This document shows, in pieces, positions 1 to 5,445 of a DNA stretch of 6,099 nt. The position numbers and the translations under genes were made by a program. Source of the stretch: DATLZB01 sp035574175 (GTDB lineage Bacteria; Pseudomonadota; Alphaproteobacteria; Rhizobiales; Hyphomicrobiaceae). The notes beneath the pieces were generated by a model, which saw only the letters and a program-made list of their open reading frames with translations, ran no database searches and was not told where the DNA came from. The DNA lies in the NCBI GenBank assembly GCA_035574175.1, contig DATLZB010000002.1, positions 1-6,099 of the forward strand. The letters are read 5' to 3'. Within the stretch, counting starts at the first letter, position 1, and every line of letters starts with the position of its first letter.

Positions 1-62
1 GGCTGCTCAACCCGGAAAAGGTCTTCCCGCTCGCGGGGCGCCCGCAGCGCGAGGCGGCGTAA
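1..62 (+). CDS. glcD: Glycolate oxidase subunit GlcD, C-terminal fragment
   Basis: Only the last 19 complete codons and the TAA stop (60-62) lie in the window; the gene enters from the left edge. The visible peptide begins LLNPEKVFPLAG. The G-L-L-N-P-x-K-V-F/L motif is the usual C-terminal signature of FAD-linked oxidases of the GlcD/lactate dehydrogenase type, and bases 1-2 (GG) fit the expected preceding glycine. GlcD is the FAD-binding catalytic subunit that oxidises glycolate to glyoxylate together with GlcE and GlcF. The identification rests mainly on position: it lies 13 nt upstream of glcE in the canonical glcDEF order. Nothing can be said about its N-terminal or FAD-binding part. Confidence 0.85.
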   Translation, partial: LLNPEKVFPLAGRPQREAA

Positions 63-65
63 GGA
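61..65 (+). promoter_or_regulatory. Ribosome binding site of glcE
   Basis: The AAGGA overlaps the TAA stop of glcD and lies 10 nt before the GTG at 76. It supports the GTG start and suggests that glcE translation is coupled to termination on glcD. Confidence 0.55.
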
Positions 66-75
66 TCGGCCCCAC

Positions 76-1296
76 GTGAGCGACGTCTTGAGACCCGCCG
101 TCGACTGGGAGCTGGCCAGCGTCATCTCGGATGCGGTCCAAAGGGGCTGGCCGCTGGAAATATCCGGCGCCGGGACCAAGCGCGGTGTCGGACGGCCGAT
201 GCAGGCCGCGGCCGACGTGACGACGCGGGCCATGCGCGGGGTGACGCTCTACGAGCCGAGCGAGCTGGTAATGAGCGCGCGGGCCGGCACGCTGGTCGCC
301 GACATCGAAGCGGAACTGGCACGACACGGGCAGATGCTGGCCTTCGAGCCGCTCGATTTCGGCCCCCTGTTTCAGGGGCTGCGCGGCCAGGGCACGATCG
401 GCGGCGTTTTCGCCAGCAACCTGTCGGGAGCGCGGCGGATCGCGGTGGGCGCGGCGCGTGACCACCTCCTCGGCCTCAAGGCGGTGACCGGGCGTGGGGA
501 GAGCATCAAGTCCGGCGGCCGGGTCATGAAGAACGTTACCGGTTATGACGTGGCACGCGGGCTTGCAGGAAGCTGGGGCACGCTCGCGGTAATGACCGAG
601 GTGACCTTCAAGGTGCTGCCGGCGCCAGAAGCAACAGCCACCCTGGTGCTGGCAGGCCTGCCCGACGAAATCGGAGTCGAGGTGCTGCGCACGGCGCTCG
701 GTACGCCCTACGAGGTTTCCGGTGCGGTGCATCTGCAGCAGGCACCCGCCGGCCGCCTCTGGCACGCCGGTCTCAAGTCGCTCGGCACGTCGATTACCGC
801 GCTCAGGATCGAGACCTTCGTCAGCTTCCTCGCGCCGCGCACCGAGAAGCTCAAGGCGCTGCTTAAGCCCTACGGCGAAATCCATGTTCTCGACACGGCA
901 AGCTCGCTCGCCTTCTGGGACGAGATGCGTCAGCTTGCCCCCATGACGGAGAGCTCGGCGCCCTTGTGGCGTATCTCGACGGCACCGCGCTCGGGACCGA
1001 AGGTGGTTGCGGCAATCGCGCAATACATGCCGGTCGAGGCGGTCTACGACTGGTCGGGCGGGCTCGTCTGGCTGCTGGTGCCGGCCTCGGCCGATGCCGG
1101 CGCGACGGACGTGAGGCGCGTCATTGCTCTTCATGGCGGGCATGCGACGCTGATCCGCGCCGAAGCGCCGGTGCGGGCGGCGATCGACGTGTTCCAGCCG
1201 CTCGACGCCGCGGTCGAGCGCTTGACGCGACGTCTCAAAGCGTCTTTCGATCCGGCGGGAATCCTCAACCGCGGCAGAATGTACGCAACCTTCTAG
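76..1296 (+). CDS. glcE: Glycolate oxidase FAD-binding subunit GlcE
   Basis: This 406-residue protein is the second flavin-type subunit of glycolate oxidase. GlcE pairs with GlcD and passes electrons to the iron-sulfur subunit GlcF at the cytoplasmic face of the membrane. A PCMH-type FAD-binding domain covers roughly residues 20-195: GTIGG at 106-110 is the flavin-contact loop, followed by the highly family-typical SGGRVMKNVTGYD ending at residue 158 and GSWGTLAVMTEVTFKVLP. The C-terminus carries FDPAGILNRGRMY, the oxidase cap motif that also closes GlcD. E. coli GlcE is shorter, about 350 residues, while alphaproteobacterial forms are commonly near 400. The GTG start at 76 is chosen from its Shine-Dalgarno sequence and the 13-nt distance to glcD. 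The gene ends at TAG 1294-1296, 28 nt before glcF. A long antisense ORF covers the whole gene and is taken as a GC-driven shadow. Confidence 0.94.
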   Translation: MSDVLRPAVDWELASVISDAVQRGWPLEISGAGTKRGVGRPMQAAADVTTRAMRGVTLYEPSELVMSARAGTLVADIEAELARHGQMLAFEPLDFGPLFQGLRGQGTIGGVFASNLSGARRIAVGAARDHLLGLKAVTGRGESIKSGGRVMKNVTGYDVARGLAGSWGTLAVMTEVTFKVLPAPEATATLVLAGLPDEIGVEVLRTALGTPYEVSGAVHLQQAPAGRLWHAGLKSLGTSITALRIETFVSFLAPRTEKLKALLKPYGEIHVLDTASSLAFWDEMRQLAPMTESSAPLWRISTAPRSGPKVVAAIAQYMPVEAVYDWSGGLVWLLVPASADAGATDVRRVIALHGGHATLIRAEAPVRAAIDVFQPLDAAVERLTRRLKASFDPAGILNRGRMYATF

Positions 1297-1324
1297 AGGG
1301 TGCAGCCGCCGACAGGCAGATCCC

Positions 1325-2710
1325 ATGCAAACCAATTTTACGCCGCGGCAGCTTCAGGATGCCCGCATCGCGGAGGCAGAAAGCATCCTAAGACGCTGCG
1401 TGCACTGCGGCCTGTGCACGGCGACGTGCCCGACCTACCTGCTGCTTGGGGACGAACGCGACAGCCCGCGCGGCCGCATCTACCTGATGAAGGACATGTT
1501 CGAACGCCGGCGCAACGCCAGCGCCGAGGTGCAGCTTCACCTCGACCGCTGCCTGTCGTGCCTGTCGTGCATGAGCACATGCCCGAGCGGCGTCGACTAC
1601 ATGCATCTCGTCGACCTCGCTCGCCAGCACATCGAGCGGACCGGCCGGCGAAGCCCCAGGCAGCGTCTCATCCGCCGCCTGCTCGCTCAGGTGCTGCCTT
1701 ATCCACGGCGTTTCCGGTGGGCGCTCAAGGCAGCGCCGATCGGCCGTCCGCTGATCGGCCTGATGCGGCGGTTCGGGTGGCCGGAACTCGCGGCCATGCT
1801 TGAGCTTGCGCCGGCGAACTTCACGCGGGCGCCCAAATACGCCGGCCCCGGCACGGCGGCGACCAAAAAAGAACGCCGCGGGCGCGTGATCCTGCTTGCG
1901 GGCTGTGCCCAGCAGGTACTGAGACCCTCGATCAACGATGCCACCATCCGGCTGCTGGCACGCAGCGGCCTCGACGTCGAGGTGGCGCCCGGTGCGGGCT
2001 GCTGCGGCGCGCTCGTGCATCACCTTGGGCGAGAGCATGAGGCGGTCGCCTTCGCCAAGCGCAACGTCGATGCCTGGTCAAAGTTGATCGCGCGGGGGCC
2101 GGTCGATGCCATCGTCATCAACGCCTCCGGATGCGGCACGATGGTCAAGGACTACGGGCACATGCTGGCCAACGTGCAGGGCTATGCGGAGCGGGCCAGG
2201 GCAATCTCGGTGCTCGCCAAGGATGTGGCGGAGTTCCTGTCGCTGTACGATCTCGGACCGCCGAAGCGGTGGTCGAGCCTGCGCGTCGGCTACCATTCGG
2301 CCTGTTCGTTGCAGCACGGCCAGCGCATCCACGAAGAGCCCAAGGAGCTGCTCGCCACCGCCGGCTTCACCGTGCTCGACGTCCCTGAGGCGCATATCTG
2401 CTGCGGGTCGGCGGGAACATACAACATCCTGCAGCCGGAGCTGGCGCGGCAGCTGCGTGAACGTAAGGTGGCCAACATCGAGCGCGTCAAGCCCGACCTC
2501 GTCGCGGCCGGCAACATCGGGTGCATAACGCAAATTGAGCAAGGTACCGATATTCCGGTCGTGCACACGGTGGAGCTGCTCGACTGGGCCTACGGCGGAC
2601 CAGTGCCACGTGGGCTCGAGTCCTACGGGAGCTTCGTCAGCAGCGTGCCGGCATCGCGGCGAACGGCGGCGGACTACATCAGCGCGCGGCTGCCTCATCG
2701 CACCGTATGA
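1325..2710 (+). CDS. glcF: Glycolate oxidase iron-sulfur subunit GlcF
   Basis: This 461-residue protein is the electron-transfer subunit of glycolate oxidase, taking electrons from the GlcD/GlcE flavins towards the membrane quinone pool. Two 4Fe-4S ferredoxin motifs are intact: CVHCGLCTATCP (Cys25, 28, 31, 35) and CLSCLSCMSTCP (Cys76, 79, 82, 86). Two cysteine-rich CCG domains follow. The first has Cys194 in LAGCAQ and the pair Cys226-Cys227 in GAGCCGA. The second has Cys327 in YHSACSLQHG, the pair Cys359-Cys360 in HICCGSAGTYN, and Cys400 in GNIGCITQI. No cluster ligand is missing. The ATG at 1325 opens MQTNFTPRQL, a typical GlcF start, with only a weak AGG at 1314-1316 ahead of it, so translation may depend on coupling to glcE. 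The protein is longer than E. coli GlcF (about 407); part of the excess is a C-terminal tail after the family-typical VELLDWA segment. Confidence 0.96.
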   Translation: MQTNFTPRQLQDARIAEAESILRRCVHCGLCTATCPTYLLLGDERDSPRGRIYLMKDMFERRRNASAEVQLHLDRCLSCLSCMSTCPSGVDYMHLVDLARQHIERTGRRSPRQRLIRRLLAQVLPYPRRFRWALKAAPIGRPLIGLMRRFGWPELAAMLELAPANFTRAPKYAGPGTAATKKERRGRVILLAGCAQQVLRPSINDATIRLLARSGLDVEVAPGAGCCGALVHHLGREHEAVAFAKRNVDAWSKLIARGPVDAIVINASGCGTMVKDYGHMLANVQGYAERARAISVLAKDVAEFLSLYDLGPPKRWSSLRVGYHSACSLQHGQRIHEEPKELLATAGFTVLDVPEAHICCGSAGTYNILQPELARQLRERKVANIERVKPDLVAAGNIGCITQIEQGTDIPVVHTVELLDWAYGGPVPRGLESYGSFVSSVPASRRTAADYISARLPHRTV

Positions 2711-2907
2711 AGGCGTACCGACCTAGCGGCGTCGCGTTAACCGCTTGTTCTCACCGACTTCTCACCGACGCCGAGGACGGATTCGTCAAAATGAGCCTAA
2801 CCAATCCGGTGGCGGCCAAGCGGCGCGGAAAGTGTTTGCGCTGCCGCCACTCATGGGCGAAATGGGTACACACAAACGGCTCAGGGCCTGGCAATGGCGT
2901 GCTTTGA
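2707..2907 (+). CDS. Doubtful small ORF (66 codons) overlapping glcF stop
   Basis: The ATG at 2707 overlaps the glcF TGA in an ATGA arrangement, which could allow coupled translation, and the frame stays open for 66 codons to TGA 2905-2907. An internal ATG at 2791 would give a 38-residue version. The only recognisable element is one Cys-x-x-Cys knuckle, CLRCRHSW, in a basic stretch. There is no second cysteine pair, so a complete zinc ribbon is not formed. Against a real gene: by hand count only about two thirds of codons end in G or C, clearly below glcF, with rare codons such as TTA, CTA and GTA, and an 11-bp tandem duplication that is not a multiple of three lies inside it. No family is recognised. 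It is more likely chance open frame or a decayed gene. Confidence 0.2.
   Translation: MKAYRPSGVALTACSHRLLTDAEDGFVKMSLTNPVAAKRRGKCLRCRHSWAKWVHTNGSGPGNGVL
2748..2769 (+). repeat. Perfect 11-bp tandem direct repeat
   Basis: TTCTCACCGAC occurs twice head to tail, at 2748-2758 and 2759-2769, with no mismatch. The period of 11 bp is close to one helical turn, so both copies face the same side of the DNA. It lies 38 nt after the glcF stop and about 243 nt before the peroxiredoxin start. It could be a binding site for a dimeric regulator or a simple replication-slippage duplication; the sequence alone does not decide. Confidence 0.85.
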
Positions 2908-2999
2908 GCCAGAGTTGATCGGGCCGCGCGATGATACTAGCTACGTGTGCGGCCGGACCGCCCGCACGAACGATGACGGGGCGCGCAGCATTCTTACCT

Positions 3000-3005
3000 G
3001 GAGGA
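3000..3005 (+). promoter_or_regulatory. Strong ribosome binding site of the peroxiredoxin gene
   Basis: GGAGGA lies 7 nt before the ATG at 3013, a near-ideal Shine-Dalgarno match and spacing. It fixes the start codon and suggests high translation, as expected for an abundant peroxidase. Confidence 0.85.
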
Positions 3006-3012
3006 CGTTTAC

Positions 3013-3672
3013 ATGACCCTGCAAATCGGCAGCATTGCGCCTGACTTCGAGGCGCAGACGACGGAAGGGAAGATCCGTTTCCACGAATGGATCGGGGACT
3101 CCTGGGCCGTCATCTTCTCTCACCCCAAAGACTTCACACCGGTGTGCACCACCGAGCTCGGCTACATGGCCAAGCTCAAGCCCGAGTTCGACCGCCGCAA
3201 TGTCAAGATCATCGGCCTCAGCGTTGACCCGGTCGAGAGCCACAAGAAGTGGTCGGAGGACATCAAGGAAACGCAGGGCTATGCGCCGAACTACCCGATG
3301 ATCGGCGACCCCGACCTCAAGATCTCCAAGCTCTACGGCATGCTACCGGCAAGCGCCGGCAACACGTCCGAGGGCCGCACGCCGGCCGACAATCAGACCG
3401 TGCGCAACGTGTTCATCATCGGGCCCGACAAGCAGATCAAGCTGATCCTCGTCTATCCGATGACCACAGGGCGCAACTTTGACGAGGTGCTGCGCGTGAT
3501 CGACTCGCTACAGCTCACCGCCAAGCACAAGGTAGCGACCCCGGTGAACTGGAAGAACGGCGAGGACGTGATCATCGCCGGCTCGGTCTCCGACGAGGAG
3601 GCCAAGAAGAAGTATCCGCAGGGCTGGAAAGCGCCGAGGCCGTGGCTCAGGATCGTGCCGCAGCCGCGGTGA
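3013..3672 (+). CDS. 1-Cys peroxiredoxin, Prx6 subfamily
   Basis: This 219-residue thiol peroxidase reduces hydrogen peroxide and alkyl hydroperoxides through one peroxidatic cysteine. The AhpC/TSA thioredoxin fold covers about residues 5-140 and carries HPKDFTPVCTTE, the Prx6 form of the active site, with Cys45 as peroxidatic residue, Thr42 and His37. Arg131 in TVRNVFIIGP completes the site, and YPMTTGRNFDE (148-158) is the conserved segment that starts the C-terminal 1-cysPrx domain (about 145-205, including VATPVNW). Cys45 is the only cysteine, so no resolving cysteine exists and an external reductant must recycle it. Length matches the subfamily (about 210-225). The start is set by the strong Shine-Dalgarno sequence. 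The gap after glcF and the terminator behind it indicate its own transcription unit. The motif that gives human PRDX6 phospholipase activity is only partly kept (GDSWA instead of GDSWG). It is probably cytoplasmic, as no signal peptide is seen. Confidence 0.97.
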   Translation: MTLQIGSIAPDFEAQTTEGKIRFHEWIGDSWAVIFSHPKDFTPVCTTELGYMAKLKPEFDRRNVKIIGLSVDPVESHKKWSEDIKETQGYAPNYPMIGDPDLKISKLYGMLPASAGNTSEGRTPADNQTVRNVFIIGPDKQIKLILVYPMTTGRNFDEVLRVIDSLQLTAKHKVATPVNWKNGEDVIIAGSVSDEEAKKKYPQGWKAPRPWLRIVPQPR

Positions 3673-3714
3673 TCGGGTGCTACGAGCCGGAATGCGGCTG
3701 CCCATAACCGATGG

Positions 3715-3745
3715 AACGGGCCGCGGCTCCCGCCTGCGGCCCGTT
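3715..3745. terminator. Hairpin terminator between convergent genes, possibly bidirectional
   Basis: AACGGGCCGC (3715-3724) pairs perfectly with GCGGCCCGTT (3736-3745) around an 11-nt loop that can close two more GC pairs beside a bulged T. On the plus strand it lies 42 nt after the peroxiredoxin stop and runs into only three T residues before CGTC, so the U-tract is short. It lies 32 nt beyond the stop of the minus-strand coiled-coil gene (3778). On that strand it is followed by CC, so function there is less certain. Position between two convergent stops supports a terminator role. Confidence 0.7.
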
Positions 3746-3777
3746 TCGTCATCGACGGTGCCGGATCGAGGATAGGG

Positions 3778-5334
3778 TCAGCCCTTGCCGATGCCGGTGA
3801 TCCGCTCCATCAGGCGGAAGCCCGGCTTTGCCGGCTTGTTCTCGGCGGAGGCCGGTGTGGCCTTCTCCGGGGGGCTCGTCTCCGGAGCGACCTCCTTCTG
3901 ACCGTTCGCAGGCGGTGCTGAGGCTGCGGTCGCGACGGGCTCCGTTGTGGTGGCCCGCGAGCGCTCGGGCGCTTCGGCTTCGACCTCGGAGAGCGCTTTC
4001 AAATACTCGCTCACCTTTGAGCGATCGCTGGCGCGCTCGGGAGCCGCCTTCGCGGAGGCAGGCGCTGTCGTCGCCGCTCCCTGCACAGACGACAGCAGCT
4101 TGGCCGCCAGCGCCGGTTTGGCATCGCTTATCCGCTCCGCTAGGCTGCGCCGCGGGGCCGTGATTTCGCGGCTACGGCGTGCCTCGGGCGAGGCGGGCCG
4201 TTTGCCCGCACCGAGGCGCCGCATCTCCTCCATGAAGTGCGCGGCCTGGCGGGCAAGCCGCTCGTTGCCGGATGCCACCTCGGCACGTAACCGCTGAATG
4301 GTGACGAGCTGCTGGGTGACCTGGGCCTGAAGCGAACTGATGCGCGCCTTGGCTGCCAGCCGGCTGTCGCGTAGCGACACGGCGTGATCGCCGTCCTCGC
4401 CCTCCTCATAGGCCTTGAGCGCCGCCTTGAGCTTAGCGATCTCGGTCGCCTGATCGTCGATCCTGGCCTGAAGCGCGGCGATCTTGGCCTCCGCACCGCG
4501 GGCCACAGCGTCGGCGTCGGCGGCGCTGCGAGCAGCTCTCAGCGCAGCTTCCGCCTCGGTGAGGTCCTGTCTCAACCGCTCGGTTTCCACGGTGGCCCGG
4601 CTCTCGGCCGCACCGTTGCCGGCAGCGCCTCCGGCCCCACGGCTCTCCGCGCCGGATTGCAGGCGGCTGATCAGCGAGGCCTGATCGCGGGCCTTGGCAC
4701 GCAGTGCCTCGAGCTCGGCCCGGTAGGCGATTTCACCATCAAAGCGAGAGTCGGCTAGGCCATCGCGGTTGACCGCGGCGCGCATGCTTAGTGCGCTCGC
4801 CATGCGGTCGATCTCCTGGCGTTGCTGGGCGTTGATCTGCATTGCCTCGTCGAGCGCCCGCACGCTCTTCATCGTCTCCTGGTTGAGCTCGGCGATCTCG
4901 CGGTCACGCTGCATCAAGAGCTGGCGGGCCTCGGCCAGCCGCTGCTCGAGCTTCGGCAGGCTGTCGGTGACGGTGTGTTCGAGCACGCGGCGGGCGTTGC
5001 CGGCCTCCTCAAGCTCGGCCTTGATGCGCTCGATCTCGCTCTGCAGCTTGGCAATCTCGGCGTCGCGCCGGTTGAGTTCGACGAGCTGGCGGGCAGCGGC
5101 AAGGCGCTGTTGCTCGTTCTGGGCCTCGAGCTTGTGCACTCGGATCGCGTATTGCGCGCGCAGGCGATCCTTGTCGGCCTTGATCTCAGCCTCAGTGACA
5201 GGAATCGACCGCCGGATCTCCTCAGACGTCAGCCGGGCAACGCGGCGGCGGTAGGCCGGAGCGAGCGCCAGCGTGAGAAGGCCGGCGAGCAGGAACCCCA
5301 ACGTCACGAGCATAATTGATTGGATCGTGAACAC
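3778..5334 (-). CDS. Membrane-anchored coiled-coil protein of unknown function
   Basis: This 518-residue protein has no enzymatic motif. One hydrophobic segment (about residues 4-27) is followed at once by YRRRVAR, so by the positive-inside rule the long C-terminal part should face the cytoplasm. Residues 35-75 (SIPVTEAEIKADKDRLRA region) look like a conserved block; I recall similar hypothetical proteins in Bradyrhizobium-type genomes, unchecked. Residues 50-230 and 245-375 form long Ala/Glu/Arg/Leu/Gln-rich heptad-like helices, broken by a glycine-rich hinge at 233-242. Residues 378-505 are Ala/Pro/Ser/Glu-rich and probably disordered. The motif Leu-x-Glu-Arg-Ile occurs at 398-402 and at the extreme C-terminus, 508-512. 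The GTG start is supported by a Shine-Dalgarno sequence; the alternative ATG at codon 8 (5311-5313) would cut into the membrane segment. It follows the eipA-like gene on the same strand after 111 bp. A structural or scaffold role in the envelope is inference only. Confidence 0.87.
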   Translation of the reverse strand: MFTIQSIMLVTLGFLLAGLLTLALAPAYRRRVARLTSEEIRRSIPVTEAEIKADKDRLRAQYAIRVHKLEAQNEQQRLAAARQLVELNRRDAEIAKLQSEIERIKAELEEAGNARRVLEHTVTDSLPKLEQRLAEARQLLMQRDREIAELNQETMKSVRALDEAMQINAQQRQEIDRMASALSMRAAVNRDGLADSRFDGEIAYRAELEALRAKARDQASLISRLQSGAESRGAGGAAGNGAAESRATVETERLRQDLTEAEAALRAARSAADADAVARGAEAKIAALQARIDDQATEIAKLKAALKAYEEGEDGDHAVSLRDSRLAAKARISSLQAQVTQQLVTIQRLRAEVASGNERLARQAAHFMEEMRRLGAGKRPASPEARRSREITAPRRSLAERISDAKPALAAKLLSSVQGAATTAPASAKAAPERASDRSKVSEYLKALSEVEAEAPERSRATTTEPVATAASAPPANGQKEVAPETSPPEKATPASAENKPAKPGFRLMERITGIGKG

Positions 5335-5342
5335 CGGCAGGG

Positions 5343-5347
5343 TTCCT
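5343..5347 (-). promoter_or_regulatory. Ribosome binding site of the coiled-coil gene
   Basis: Read on the minus strand this is AGGAA, 8 nt before the GTG codon at 5334-5332. It favours that GTG over the ATG seven codons further in. Confidence 0.6.
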
Positions 5348-5370
5348 GCGTGGCAAGGGCACTGTCAGTT

Positions 5371-5394
5371 TGGCGCGGCCGGCAGGCGGCGCCA
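5371..5394 (-). terminator. Weak hairpin between eipA-like and coiled-coil genes
   Basis: TGGCGC (5371-5376) pairs with GCGCCA (5389-5394) around a 12-nt GC-rich loop. On the minus strand it lies 51 nt after the eipA-like stop and is followed by AACTGA, with no T run. It is not a standard intrinsic terminator. It may only attenuate, stabilise the upstream mRNA end, or mean nothing. Confidence 0.25.
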
Positions 5395-5445
5395 GGGGTG
5401 CGCTAGCCGTTCCCGCCCGCCCGGCCCGTGGCAGCGATGTCGCTC

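Larger units (their letters stand above)
2711..3012 (+). other. Intergenic stretch between glcF and the peroxiredoxin gene
   Basis: These 302 bases have no well-supported gene. They hold the doubtful small ORF, the 11-bp tandem repeat at 2748-2769, and a weak hairpin at 2947-2967 (GTGCGG pairing with CCGCAC around a 9-nt loop) in the leader of the peroxiredoxin gene. No -35/-10 pair with acceptable spacing was found: TTGATC at 2915-2920 and GATACT about 12 nt later are too close together. No tRNA-like element is visible. The promoter of the peroxiredoxin gene presumably lies here. Confidence 0.6.

Noticed and set aside
7..1335. 442-codon minus-strand ORF opposite glcE
   Set aside because: It mirrors a well-supported gene, has an arginine/histidine-rich low-grade composition without any domain, and long antisense frames are expected in DNA with such high GC at third positions.
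1388..2698. Minus-strand ORFs of 216 and 206 codons opposite glcF
   Set aside because: They are antisense to a gene with all cluster ligands intact; no motif, no ribosome binding site and no family resemblance were seen.
2725..2745. Small hairpin AGCGG/CCGCT after glcF as an operon terminator
   Set aside because: The stem is only 5 bp with an 11-nt loop and the following TTGTTC is not a real T run. It is too weak to call.
2905..2940. Possible sigma-70 promoter (TTGAGC or TTGATC with GATACT) before the peroxiredoxin gene
   Set aside because: The spacers are about 23 and 12 nt, both outside the workable range, and the -10 match is poor.
2941..3243. 100-codon minus-strand ORF at the start of the peroxiredoxin gene
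   Set aside because: It overlaps the active-site region of a clear Prx6 gene and shows no features of its own.
4822..5319. 165-codon plus-strand ORF opposite the coiled-coil gene
   Set aside because: The Leu/Ala/Gly-rich product is the complement of Glu/Lys/Ala/Gln codons of the coiled coil. The real frame is on the minus strand, with a membrane segment and heptad pattern.
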